64,000 bases of DNA, taken from assembly GCF_913775985.1 (NCBI RefSeq), contig NZ_CAJYMB010000147.1:310001-374000 (forward strand), given 5' to 3'. Position 1 is the stretch's first letter, and each line of letters begins with the position of its first letter. Positions 7,217 through 15,984 of this stretch are shown here, one piece after another. The DNA is from an uncultured Pluralibacter sp. (lineage in GTDB: Bacteria; Pseudomonadota; Gammaproteobacteria; Enterobacterales; Enterobacteriaceae). Position numbers and translations under genes: made by a program. The notes below the pieces were generated by a model that had not been told where the DNA came from, did not search any database, and saw nothing but the letters and a program-made list of their open reading frames with translations.

Positions 7217-10200
7217 TTAATGCAGGGTATTGATATGGTTTTGTTTGAAATTCTCCGCCTGTGCCAGCACACCCATGTAAACATCATCATTGGCTACCGG
7301 CGGGAACTTGTGTTTATGCAGCAGCAGGATCAGCTCCACCTTCAGCTTCGCCTTGATATCATCGCGCTTGCTCCAGTCCGGATACTTCGACGTGTTATCG
7401 ACTACCGCCTTCATCTCTTTCGCCAGCGCCAGCATCTTGTCATCTTCATAGGTGAACTGATACTTATCGCGCATATGCGCCAGAATGTCGTAAAAGGCTT
7501 TCTCTTCTATATCGATTCCCATCTCTGCCCAGGTACCCATTTCAGTTTTGATATCGTAGATAATATCGGTCATCTCTTGGCTGAAATGATCGAACTCCTC
7601 GCCGTTGAGGACGTCATCCTCCCGGCGCTCGTTATATTTATCCATAATGGACTGGAAACGACGGGTGAAGTTAATCCCCTGTAACTGGTTGACCTTTTTA
7701 AAGTCGCTGATGGCTTTTTCCAGCAGCTTTTGCAGCAGCTGGATTTTTGTCGCCGGCAGTTTGATCTTATTAATGCGCGCCAGATAGTCGTCATCAAAAA
7801 TATCGATCGACTCCGCTTTCTTGTCGCCGAGGAAAAATAGCTCTTCCACGCCGTCGGCTTTCAGCGCCTCGGCGATCATCTCGCGCACGCGGGCGTTCAT
7901 CTGCGTGACGTCCGGCGCATCGCCTTTGGTCAGCTTGAAGACAATAGAGCGCACAGCAATATAAAAATGGATATGGTCGCGCTCGGCCTGCGACAGCGCC
8001 TCGCTGCCGCAGCAAACGTCATACGCCGCTTTCAGACGCTTCACCAGCCCCATAAAGCGGCGCTCTGTTTTCTGAGTGCGCATGACGAATTCTGCTGCAA
8101 AGTTCAGGCAGGCCAGCTGCGCCTGCGGCTCGCCGCTGAAATAGGGGCGGCTATCGAAATCGTGGAACACCTGCGCCAGCAGTTCGAGGTGGTTTTTCAC
8201 TTCAATCACCGACTGCTGAATATCTTCAAAGTTGGTGGCATCAATGCGCGAATACATCGCCAGCGCTTGGTTCATCTGGCGCTTAATGCCGATATAGTCG
8301 ACAACCAGCCCTTTGCTTTTGCCTTCCAGCTTGCGATTAACGCGGGAGATGGTCTGGATCAGGTTATGCTTTTGCAGCGGCTTGTCGATATAGATGGTGT
8401 CCAGCTCCGGCACGTCAAAACCGGTCAGCCACATATCCACCACGATGGCGATTTTGAAATTTGATTTTGCGTTTTTGAACTGTTTATCCAGCTCTTTACG
8501 GTACTCTTTACTGCCCAGCAGTTCGTATAGTTTGTCGTCATCGTCCTTACCGCGCGTCATCACCATCTTCACCATTTCGGACGGCGGCAGCTCTTTCTGC
8601 TCCTGCTCGGTCAGCTCGACGCCATCCGGGACCTGTTTCACTTCAAACCATGCCGGACGGAAGTCTTTCAGCTGACGATAGAAATCCCATGCTATCTCCC
8701 GGCTGGCGCAGACAAACATCGCTTTGCCTTTCACCGTTGAGCCTTCTTCCACGCGGTCTTCATAGTGCTTTGCGAAGTCTTCTGCCAGCGCCTCCAGGCG
8801 ATCCTCATCGCCAAGAATAGCGTTCATCGTTGCACTGGCTTTTTTGCTCTCGTCGATTTGCCACTCGTTGGTGCCGGCGTCAGCGCACTCAGCGTAGTAC
8901 TTTTCCACTTCTTCCAGCTTACCTGCATCGAGGATGACCTTCGCGGCGCGGCCTTCGTAGACGATGCGTACCGTGATCTCATCCTGCACGGATTCGGTCA
9001 TGGTGTAGCTGTCGACGATGTTGCCAAAGACTTCCATCGTGGCGTCGATAGGGGTGCCGGTAAAACCCACGTAGGTGGCCTGAGGCAGCGAGTCGTGCAG
9101 ATATTTGGCGAAACCGTAAGTTTTGCGCACCTTGCCGTTTTGTTTATCAACGATCACTTTCTGATCGAGGTTGACCTGGCTGCGGTGTGCTTCGTCGGAA
9201 ATACAGATGATATTGCCGCGCCCGGAAAGCAGTTCGGTGTCTTCGGTAAACTTATGGATAGTGGTCAGGAAGACACCGCCGCTGTTGCGACCGGCCAGTT
9301 TTTCCCGCAGATCCTCGCGGCTGGTAACGGGTACTACGGTTTCATCGCCGATATAGTTTTTGGCATTGCACATCTGCGCTGAGAGCTGATCGTCCAGGTC
9401 GGTGCGATCGGTGATCAGCACGATGGTCGGGCTGGCGAATTCGACGCTTTTCATCAGCAGGCGGGTTAAGAACTGCATGGTGTAGCTCTTGCCGCAGCCA
9501 GTCGCGCCAAAGTAGGTGCCGCCCTTGCCGTCGCCGACAGGTTTACGCGCCCGTTCAATGCTGTAATACAGCTTGCGCGCTGCATAATACTGCGGGTAGC
9601 GGCAGCAGATTTTCACTTCGTGTTTGGCTTTATCCGGGAAGCAGATAAAGTTTTTAATCACGTCCAGCAGCCGGATCGGATGGAACAGTCCCTGAATCAT
9701 TGAGTGCAGGGAAGGGATGCCGTCCTGCTCGCGATTTTCATTACCGGTGATTTTGCGCCAGGAGTAGAAATATTCGTACGGCGCAAACAGATTGCCCATG
9801 CGGTTATTGACGCCATCGCTGATAATGCACAGCGCGTTATAGACAAACAGCTGCGGAATATCGCGGCGGTAGCGGGTGCAGAGCTGCTTATACGCATCGC
9901 CAATATTGGCTTCCTGCTCGCGCACCGCGCTTTTAAACTCAAATACCACCAGCGGCAGGCCGTTGATATACAGGATGGCATCCGGAATGCGCGGCTGGTT
10001 TTCTTTGCCGGTAATGGTCAGCTGATTGACAATTTTCATCCGGTTTAGCGGCGGGATAGAGTAGCCTGCCGGTGTTTCCGCAGCCCGCTGCAGCGGTATT
10101 TCTTCGCTGTCAAACAGTTCACGCAGCGCGGCGGGCAGGTGGCGGGTATCGAGCAGTTCGATATAGAGATCTTTCTGCTGGCGATCGTCGCGTTTAAACA

Positions 10201-10480
10201 GGAAGCCGTTGGCCAGCCAGGTGCAGAAGGTTTTATTACTTTCATAGAGATCGGAGGCGGGCAGGGTGGTGAACTGCTTGATCAGCCGCTGGAGCTCTTC
10301 TTCAGTGATGCCGTCGGCCTGGTAGCGGGCTGCGAGATAATGGCGAAGATCCTCTTCGATAATCACCTGCTCAAAACTCGAACGCGGCATATTATCGCCG
10401 ATCAGGTGCTGATAGCCCTGCTCTTGTAATAGCTCAATTATCGCCTGTTCTAACTTCGCTTCACTGAATGAGAGGTGCAT
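7217..10480 (-). CDS. hsdR: type I restriction enzyme, R (motor/nuclease) subunit HsdR
   Basis: A 1087-residue subunit that translocates DNA and cuts it when bound to the HsdM2S complex. N-terminal PD-(D/E)xK nuclease: Asp167 in 'RIPDAILY' and E181-F-K183 in 'VVFEFKSA'. The SF2 helicase core follows: Walker A GATGCGKS at 325-332, DEAH at 429-432, then the TGTP motif. The C-terminal helical part binds HsdM. All key residues are present, so it should be active. It is the last gene of an hsdM-hsdS-hsdR operon and is separated from hsdS by 94 nt containing a 12-bp inverted repeat. This gene order and size differ from E. coli K-12 EcoKI (R-M-S) and recall type IC/ID systems. The family assignment is an inference. 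Confidence 0.93.
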   Translation of the reverse strand: MHLSFSEAKLEQAIIELLQEQGYQHLIGDNMPRSSFEQVIIEEDLRHYLAARYQADGITEEELQRLIKQFTTLPASDLYESNKTFCTWLANGFLFKRDDRQQKDLYIELLDTRHLPAALRELFDSEEIPLQRAAETPAGYSIPPLNRMKIVNQLTITGKENQPRIPDAILYINGLPLVVFEFKSAVREQEANIGDAYKQLCTRYRRDIPQLFVYNALCIISDGVNNRMGNLFAPYEYFYSWRKITGNENREQDGIPSLHSMIQGLFHPIRLLDVIKNFICFPDKAKHEVKICCRYPQYYAARKLYYSIERARKPVGDGKGGTYFGATGCGKSYTMQFLTRLLMKSVEFASPTIVLITDRTDLDDQLSAQMCNAKNYIGDETVVPVTSREDLREKLAGRNSGGVFLTTIHKFTEDTELLSGRGNIICISDEAHRSQVNLDQKVIVDKQNGKVRKTYGFAKYLHDSLPQATYVGFTGTPIDATMEVFGNIVDSYTMTESVQDEITVRIVYEGRAAKVILDAGKLEEVEKYYAECADAGTNEWQIDESKKASATMNAILGDEDRLEALAEDFAKHYEDRVEEGSTVKGKAMFVCASREIAWDFYRQLKDFRPAWFEVKQVPDGVELTEQEQKELPPSEMVKMVMTRGKDDDDKLYELLGSKEYRKELDKQFKNAKSNFKIAIVVDMWLTGFDVPELDTIYIDKPLQKHNLIQTISRVNRKLEGKSKGLVVDYIGIKRQMNQALAMYSRIDATNFEDIQQSVIEVKNHLELLAQVFHDFDSRPYFSGEPQAQLACLNFAAEFVMRTQKTERRFMGLVKRLKAAYDVCCGSEALSQAERDHIHFYIAVRSIVFKLTKGDAPDVTQMNARVREMIAEALKADGVEELFFLGDKKAESIDIFDDDYLARINKIKLPATKIQLLQKLLEKAISDFKKVNQLQGINFTRRFQSIMDKYNERREDDVLNGEEFDHFSQEMTDIIYDIKTEMGTWAEMGIDIEEKAFYDILAHMRDKYQFTYEDDKMLALAKEMKAVVDNTSKYPDWSKRDDIKAKLKVELILLLHKHKFPPVANDDVYMGVLAQAENFKQNHINTLH

Positions 10481-10503
10481 ATCCCGCTCCGGCCCTGGCT
10501 GAG

Positions 10504-10546
10504 TTTCTGGTAAGGGTTCCTGTAATAAGATAAACCTTACCAGAAA
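10504..10546 (-). promoter_or_regulatory. 12-bp inverted repeat in the hsdS-hsdR gap
   Basis: TTTCTGGTAAGG (10504-10515) and CCTTACCAGAAA (10535-10546) pair perfectly around a 19-nt loop. It sits between the hsdS stop and the hsdR ribosome site. It could be a partial terminator that lowers R relative to M and S, an RNase-protected processing site, or a protein operator. There is no T-run. Confidence 0.5.
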
Positions 10547-10574
10547 GCCCCTGGTTTGACAGGGGCAAGATGCG

Positions 10575-11891
10575 TTATGCGGGTTCGGTTTGGTTGACTA
10601 AGTTTGGCAGATCCTCCAGTGACAGCTCGCCGGAGATGAGTTTGGGGAGCAGGGTGTCGCGGAGGTTGGTTAATGCAATCTTTTGATAATTATTATTCAG
10701 TATTTTTGAAAAATAATTTTTAACAAGCAAAGAATAAATATTTGTTAATTCTTCATTGCAAAAAGGAACTTTAATATTCTTGAATGTATCTCTTGTTATT
10801 GTGTTGAAAACTGAGCCGTGTCCCATTTGTTGAAGAGTCTGGACTGCATTTTTTAATTGGAAGTAAACGTATTCATCAGAAATATTATTTTTACCGATAA
10901 CACCATAGCATGACTGATTCATTGCCATCGGTACAGCAACCATAGCGCATTTCCCTACAGTTCCTCTGGCGCTGATTATTGTTGTTCCTTTTTTTAATAA
11001 CTTTGCTGAGGAATTATTGAGCCCTTCAGTAGTAATGTTTTTTTCTGTAGTTAATACGTATACGTCGGATTCATCAGGTGCATCGACGACAGAGAACCAC
11101 GGAATATCTCCATTCCAGTACTCTTCTACAGAAGTTTTAGGTGTGCCACCACCAATTAGTTCTATCAAATCGTTAAAAGATGTTGTTATCCAACCTTTCG
11201 GTACCCAGCCCAACTCCATTTCTTTAAATTCAGCCGGGAACAGTGCACGAATATCTGCTGGAAGTGGTTTGAAATCTGCACTATTGCGTACTTTTTGACG
11301 CAGTTCGGCACGAGATTGCAGTGCTTCCGGGATTGGGTTTCCCGCATCCAGCGCGTTATCAATCACCGGGTCGAAATCCACAAACCAGGATTTGAACAGG
11401 GTTTGGGACATTTGTTCTAGGGTTTGGTTTATGGATGTATTTATTACTATTTTTTTATCGAGATTTCTTAATTTTTCTATTATTGAGTCTTGCACTTCTG
11501 GCAAAGGTGCTACTATTTCAATATTCGATAGATCATTTATGGTTATTTGACTTTGAGCAGAACCGCTATCAAGATAACGTAATGTATTTTGTTTAAATTG
11601 ATAATAAAAATATTCTTTTCTTATTATTTTATCATCCAAATCTATCTTAATGGATAAATTTGTTAAATAGCAATCTTGATTTGCTATTTTTACATCACCA
11701 GTTCCGCCGACTCCTCGAGCGACAACAATTAAATCGCCAACTGATAGGTTTTTCTCCGGGTAGTTATCAGTATATTTATACCCGGAAAAAACGACATATT
11801 TACCTAAGCCAATAAGTTCTTTTTTTGGCATTTTACCATAAGAAAAAGTTGCTATATCACCTAGACGATATTTTATCCACTTACTCCCCAT
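10575..11891 (-). CDS. hsdS: type I restriction-modification specificity subunit HsdS
   Basis: Start at ATG 11889-11891, which overlaps the hsdM stop by 11 nt. This gives 438 residues, beginning MGSKWIKYRLGDIATFSYG. Two target-recognition domains are visible, residues about 1-150 and 215-390, each followed by a conserved helical spacer: 'LEQMSQTLFKSWFVDFDPV' in the centre and 'ALTNLRDTLLPKLISGEL' at the end. The TRDs read the two halves of the bipartite site and the helices set the spacing and bind HsdM. The TRD-coding stretches (about 10670-11180 and 11430-11880) are strongly AT-rich, while the central spacer has the GC-rich usage of hsdM. This mosaic is typical of horizontally exchanged specificity domains. 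The recognition sequence cannot be read from the protein. Confidence 0.92.
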   Translation of the reverse strand: MGSKWIKYRLGDIATFSYGKMPKKELIGLGKYVVFSGYKYTDNYPEKNLSVGDLIVVARGVGGTGDVKIANQDCYLTNLSIKIDLDDKIIRKEYFYYQFKQNTLRYLDSGSAQSQITINDLSNIEIVAPLPEVQDSIIEKLRNLDKKIVINTSINQTLEQMSQTLFKSWFVDFDPVIDNALDAGNPIPEALQSRAELRQKVRNSADFKPLPADIRALFPAEFKEMELGWVPKGWITTSFNDLIELIGGGTPKTSVEEYWNGDIPWFSVVDAPDESDVYVLTTEKNITTEGLNNSSAKLLKKGTTIISARGTVGKCAMVAVPMAMNQSCYGVIGKNNISDEYVYFQLKNAVQTLQQMGHGSVFNTITRDTFKNIKVPFCNEELTNIYSLLVKNYFSKILNNNYQKIALTNLRDTLLPKLISGELSLEDLPNLVNQTEPA

Positions 11892-13500
11892 AACCCAGCG
11901 CCTCCAAATTCTGGCGAATTGCATTATCCAGCTCTTCCGCCTGCTTCATCTGCGCAAACAACGTCTGCGACAATTCACGCATTTTGGTTTCAAACGCCAC
12001 GCCGTCGTCTTCCTGCTCGGCGGCGCCGACGTAGCGGCCCGGCGTCAGCACGTAGTCGTTAGCTTTCATCTCTGCAATGGTTGCAACTTTGCAGAACCCG
12101 GCCCGATCGTCGTACTGCGCCAGCCTGCTGTCGCCGCGCTTCACGCGCTCGGCCAGCTCTTGCGGCGTGCTGCGCCAGGCGTGGTAAGTGTCGGCGATGG
12201 TGGCGATATCGTCCGAAGTCAGCTCTTTGGTGGTGCGGTTCATCATGGTGCCGAGATTACGCGCGTCGATAAACAGCGTTTCGCCCTGGCGGTTGCGGTA
12301 GCCTTTGGCCGGTTCGGCTGCCTTCGACTTGGTCATGAACCACAGGCACACCGGGATCTGCGTGGTGTAGAACAACTGGCCGGGCAGGGCGATCATGCAG
12401 TCGATCAGATCGTTTTCGATCATCTGCGCGCGGATCTCGCCTTCGCCGCTGGTGTTGGAGCTCATTGAGCCGTTCGCCAGCACAAAACCGGCGGTGCCGT
12501 TGGCCGACAGCTTGGAGAGCATATGCAGGATCCAGCCGTAGTTGGCGTTGCCGGTTGGCGGCGTGCGGTAGCCAGCAAAGCGCGGGTCTTTGGTCAGTTC
12601 GGCATCGTTGCGCCAGTCTTTCAGGTTAAACGGTGGGTTCGCCAGGATATAGTCGGCTTTCAGGTCCGGGTGCTGGTCGCTGAAGAAGGTGTCCGCCGGG
12701 CGCTCGCCAAGGTTGGCGGAGAGGCCGCGAATGGCAAGGTTCATCTTCGCCAGCTTGTAGGTGGTGGCCGTCAGCTCCTGACCGTACAGGGCGATATCGC
12801 GGCTTTTCCCCTGATGGCTTTCAACAAACTTCACCGACTGGACAAACATCCCCGCCGAGCCGCAGCACGGGTCATAAATTTTGCCCTGGAACGGTTCGAG
12901 CATTTCGCTCAGCAGCGTCACCACGCATTTTGGCGTATAGAACTCGCCGCCGCCTTTACCTTCGGTGGCGGCAAACTTGCCGAGAAAGTATTCGTACACC
13001 CGACCGACAAGGTCTTCTTTCGACAGCGCTTCCACGTCGGTTTCATGGGCCAGCGTTTCAATGTTATCGATGGTATCGATCAGCGACGCCAGCTTCTTGG
13101 TTTCCAGATTCTGACGGCTGAAGTAGTTGTCCGGCAGCGCGCCTTTCAGCGTCGGGTTGCGCTTCTCAATGGTGGAGAGCGCGGTATCAATGCGTACGGC
13201 AATATCATCCTGCTTGGCGTGCTGCTTGATGAACGACCAGCGCGCCGCTTCCGGCAGGTAGAAGATGTTGTCTTGTTGATAGAAGACTTCCATTTCGAGG
13301 AAATCGCCCTGGCCTTCGTCTTTCATCTTCTGGCGGCGGGCTTCAAACTTATCGCTGATAAACTTCAGGAATACCAGGCTTAAAACCACGTGTTTATATT
13401 CAGAGGATTCAACGCTGCCGCGAAGCTGATTGGCGGTATCCCATAAGGTCTCTTCAAACCCTTTCTTGGATTTGGTTTTTTTGGCGGGTGCTTTGGCCAT
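11881..13500 (-). CDS. hsdM: type I restriction-modification methyltransferase subunit HsdM
   Basis: A 539-residue N6-adenine methyltransferase. N-terminal helical domain with 'ETLWDTANQLRGSVESSEYKHVVLSLVFLKFISDKFE' is the HsdM_N signature. The SAM-binding motif I is DPCCGSAGM at 210-218, and catalytic motif IV is NPPF at 288-291 ('ILANPPFNLKDW'). With HsdS it methylates the host site and protects it from HsdR. It is the first gene of the operon, with promoter expected right of 13500, and it is translationally coupled to hsdS. The 539-residue length and the M-S-R order fit the group exemplified by type ID enzymes found at this allelic locus in Salmonella and Klebsiella. That subclass assignment is tentative. 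Confidence 0.93.
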   Translation of the reverse strand: MAKAPAKKTKSKKGFEETLWDTANQLRGSVESSEYKHVVLSLVFLKFISDKFEARRQKMKDEGQGDFLEMEVFYQQDNIFYLPEAARWSFIKQHAKQDDIAVRIDTALSTIEKRNPTLKGALPDNYFSRQNLETKKLASLIDTIDNIETLAHETDVEALSKEDLVGRVYEYFLGKFAATEGKGGGEFYTPKCVVTLLSEMLEPFQGKIYDPCCGSAGMFVQSVKFVESHQGKSRDIALYGQELTATTYKLAKMNLAIRGLSANLGERPADTFFSDQHPDLKADYILANPPFNLKDWRNDAELTKDPRFAGYRTPPTGNANYGWILHMLSKLSANGTAGFVLANGSMSSNTSGEGEIRAQMIENDLIDCMIALPGQLFYTTQIPVCLWFMTKSKAAEPAKGYRNRQGETLFIDARNLGTMMNRTTKELTSDDIATIADTYHAWRSTPQELAERVKRGDSRLAQYDDRAGFCKVATIAEMKANDYVLTPGRYVGAAEQEDDGVAFETKMRELSQTLFAQMKQAEELDNAIRQNLEALGYGE

Positions 13501-13562
13501 GACTCACTCGATTCAGAAAAATTTGGCGCTATTGTAGCGATTATAAGAGCTGATTTCGCCCT

Positions 13563-14729
13563 TCAATCCATCCCCGGCTCGTCAAACAGATCCAGATCCA
13601 CATCCAGCAGCTCGACTGCGTTGCTGCGGCGAATACCGACGTTATTCTCAATCAGCAGCTCCACCAGCCGCTCGCCGTCGATAAGCGTGATCGGGGCTGC
13701 GCCAGGGAACAGCGCCGCGTCGGCGCAGCTGGTGGCAAATTTACCGGTAGTAATTAAGGTGCCGCGAATGGCTTTGTGGTACGGGAGGGCACCGCGCAGC
13801 TGATCAATCAGCGGGCGGGTAACGCTGCTCTGCATCCTTTTGACCTGCACCACCTCGGTAATGGTAGTGATGCCCACCTGCACCCGGCCCACCACATCCA
13901 CGCCTTTATCGCCGGAGGCTTTAGTGACTTCCACCTGCTCGTAGCCCATTGCTTCCAGCAGCTGGCCCACCAGATGCTCAAACTTATAGGGATTCATGGT
14001 GCTGATTTGTTCGCGCAGCAGCTCTTTTTGCTGGTCGTTGTAGCGTTTGACTGCCTCCAGCAGCGCTTTGCGCGGATCGGCTTTGCGCGCGGGCAGGGCT
14101 TTGCTAAGCCACTGGCGGCCCGCGTCGGTAATCTGGTAGCTCATGCCTTCGCGCGTCGCCAGCTGACGATCGATCAGGTTATACAGGCGAGCATAGAGTG
14201 TGCTTTTTACCGATCCGTCGGCAGAAAATGTTGAAGACTGATGTAAAAATGCCCGCCATTCCGGCAGTAGATCGGCGCGTTTGGCCATCTCACGACCTGC
14301 CAGCAGCTCCAGTAGCTGCAACAATCCTTCACGATCGTCGAGCAGGCGTAACACCTTTTCATCACCGTTGAGAAATTGCTGTCCGCGAGCGGTAGCCGTC
14401 CAGATGCCGCTATCTGTCGTTTCCATCAACTCAAACAGTGGATTGTTAAGAAACAGATAACAGCCGTAGCTGTGGCGCGGATTAAGAACATGATTGTCGG
14501 TTTGCCAGATTTTCTGCGCGATTTCTGCATCTTCACCGCGCAGGCGTTCGTTAATCCAGTGGTCAGGTTCCGACCAGTCCACCGGGTTCTGCGGTGTACC
14601 GGTCTGTTCCTGAATGGCGTTGATCATACTGCGTACAGCTTTCAGCGAATGGCCTGAAACCGCTTTTATCATGACGCTGACCTGAGCATAGGTGGGAAAA
14701 AGCGGGGTGATAACTTTGAAATTTTTCAC
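13563..14729 (-). CDS. mrr: Mrr-like restriction endonuclease with an enlarged N-terminal region
   Basis: A 388-residue protein whose C-terminal 145 residues are an Mrr_cat PD-(D/E)xK domain: 'FEHLVGQLLEAMGY' with Glu251, 'SGDKGVDVVG' with Asp278, and the catalytic Q295-x-K297 in 'VVQVKR', then 'GTLITTGKFATSCADAA' and 'LIDGERLVELLI'. This domain cuts DNA carrying foreign methylation in E. coli Mrr. The upstream part (residues 1-240) is longer than the 150-residue winged-helix region of E. coli Mrr (304 residues in all) and not obviously alike, with two winged-helix-like segments ('ESGIWTATARGQQFLNG' style and 'YQITDAGRQWLSKALP'). It sits beside hsdRMS in the immigration control region. The type of modified DNA it recognises may therefore differ. 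Confidence 0.85.
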   Translation of the reverse strand: MKNFKVITPLFPTYAQVSVMIKAVSGHSLKAVRSMINAIQEQTGTPQNPVDWSEPDHWINERLRGEDAEIAQKIWQTDNHVLNPRHSYGCYLFLNNPLFELMETTDSGIWTATARGQQFLNGDEKVLRLLDDREGLLQLLELLAGREMAKRADLLPEWRAFLHQSSTFSADGSVKSTLYARLYNLIDRQLATREGMSYQITDAGRQWLSKALPARKADPRKALLEAVKRYNDQQKELLREQISTMNPYKFEHLVGQLLEAMGYEQVEVTKASGDKGVDVVGRVQVGITTITEVVQVKRMQSSVTRPLIDQLRGALPYHKAIRGTLITTGKFATSCADAALFPGAAPITLIDGERLVELLIENNVGIRRSNAVELLDVDLDLFDEPGMD

Positions 14730-14874
14730 GTTGTTCCCTTAACGATAATAAGCGCTTAGAGGGCAATATAATGGCGTCATTCCCGCGAAGATGCCTTTTG
14801 TTTTGAGGGGGCTGTATCAAGGGGCACCGTTGCATGAATCAATAGGGTGTCCCTTTTGACCAGGGAAGTTGGCG

Positions 14875-15837
14875 TTATTCAGTTTTTTTTAACCCCGCAA
14901 ACGCCGCCCGAATCTCGTCTTCCGGCAGCGCCACGCCGATGAACACCATCACGCTGTGCGGCGTCTCGTCGCCCCAGGGCCGGTCCCAGTCGGCGCTGTA
15001 CAGGCGCTGCACGCCCTGAAACAGCAGCCGGTTCGGCTCGCCCTCGATCCACAGCATTCCCTTATAGCGCAGCAGCTGCTCGGAGTAGTCCAGCAGCAGG
15101 TTTTCCATCACCCGCGATACCGCGCTAATGTCCACCGGATAGTCGAGGTTGACCACGATCGAGGTGATGTCATTTTGCGCGCTGGCCATAAAGTGGAAGC
15201 GGGGCTTCGGCTGCACCACCTGCTCTTCGAGCATAAAGCCGCCGGTGTTGAACAGCAGGCTCAGGTCGATATCGCCGTGGGTCACGGTGTACACCGGGGC
15301 CCGGGCGTTGATGCGCGCCAGCCGTTCGCGCAGCGCTTCGCTGTCGCCAGCGACGTCGGTTTTGGTCAGCAGGATGCGGTCAGCGTAGCCGACCTGGGAC
15401 TGGGCGAGAGTGTATTTATCCATCTGCGCATCGGCGTGTACCGCGTCCACCAGCGCCACCACGCCGTCCAGCAGGTAGCGCTCGCAGATAATCTCGTGGG
15501 AAAAAAACGTCTGCACGATAGGACCGGGATCGGCCATGCCTGTGCATTCAATAATCAGCCGGTCAAAGGCCAGAGCGCCGCTGTCCAGCCCGTCGAGCAG
15601 ATCCAGCAGTGCGTCCTCCAGCTCGTTGGAGCGGCTGCAGCAGATGCAGCCGTTGGTCAGGGTTTTTATCTGGGTGGCGCGATCGCCAACCAGCTGGCTA
15701 TCAATGGACACTTCACCAAACTCATTTTCAATCACGGCAATCTTCAGGCCGTGCTGCGCGTCGAGGATGTGGCGCAGCAGAGTGGTTTTACCCGCGCCGA
15801 GAAAGCCGGTGAGTAGGGTGACTGCAATCGGGGTCAT
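14875..15837 (-). CDS. yjiA: CobW/P47K-family GTPase YjiA
   Basis: A 320-residue G3E-family GTPase. N-terminal Walker A is GFLGAGKTT (11-19), Walker B/Mg site follows at 'NEFGEVSID', the metal-binding GCxCC motif is at 63-67 (GCICC), and the specificity motif appears as TKTD. The C-terminal CobW_C domain contains 'RYKGMLWIEGEPNRLLFQGVQ'. These proteins bind transition metals such as Zn and couple GTP hydrolysis to metal delivery. The client is not known for YjiA. It lies downstream of btsT with a yjiX remnant in between, the E. coli order btsT-yjiX-yjiA. A GGAGACC ribosome site precedes the ATG. Length agrees with E. coli YjiA (318). Confidence 0.92.
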   Translation of the reverse strand: MTPIAVTLLTGFLGAGKTTLLRHILDAQHGLKIAVIENEFGEVSIDSQLVGDRATQIKTLTNGCICCSRSNELEDALLDLLDGLDSGALAFDRLIIECTGMADPGPIVQTFFSHEIICERYLLDGVVALVDAVHADAQMDKYTLAQSQVGYADRILLTKTDVAGDSEALRERLARINARAPVYTVTHGDIDLSLLFNTGGFMLEEQVVQPKPRFHFMASAQNDITSIVVNLDYPVDISAVSRVMENLLLDYSEQLLRYKGMLWIEGEPNRLLFQGVQRLYSADWDRPWGDETPHSVMVFIGVALPEDEIRAAFAGLKKTE

Positions 15838-15847
15838 GTAGGTCTCC

Positions 15848-15889
15848 TTAACAACAGCAGCGCATGCCGCCTGGGTTGACGTTACCAGA
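15848..15889 (-). pseudogene. yjiX: C-terminal remnant of yjiX (YbdD/YjiX family)
   Basis: Just upstream of yjiA, and in the place where E. coli has the 67-codon yjiX, the minus strand reads ...NPGGMRCCC-stop. E. coli YjiX ends GGMRCC. Going further upstream the frame is closed by TAG at 15890-15892, and the rest of the gene is absent because only 147 nt separate btsT from yjiA. I read this as a deleted yjiX. Confidence 0.6.
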
Positions 15890-15913
15890 CTACGGCGCCG
15901 CCAGAAACAGAAA

Positions 15914-15946
15914 TGCCCGGCAGCATACGGCGCCGGGCACTGTTTT
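15914..15946. terminator. hairpin downstream of btsT
   Basis: TGCCCGGC / GCCGGGCA form a perfect 8-bp stem (15914-15921, 15932-15939). A T6 run follows on the plus strand, and a T-rich stretch follows on the minus strand. It would end btsT transcription and reduce read-through into yjiA. Confidence 0.6.
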
Positions 15947-15984
15947 TTGTGACCTGCATCCCATCACGGAGCAGGCGCGTCAGA

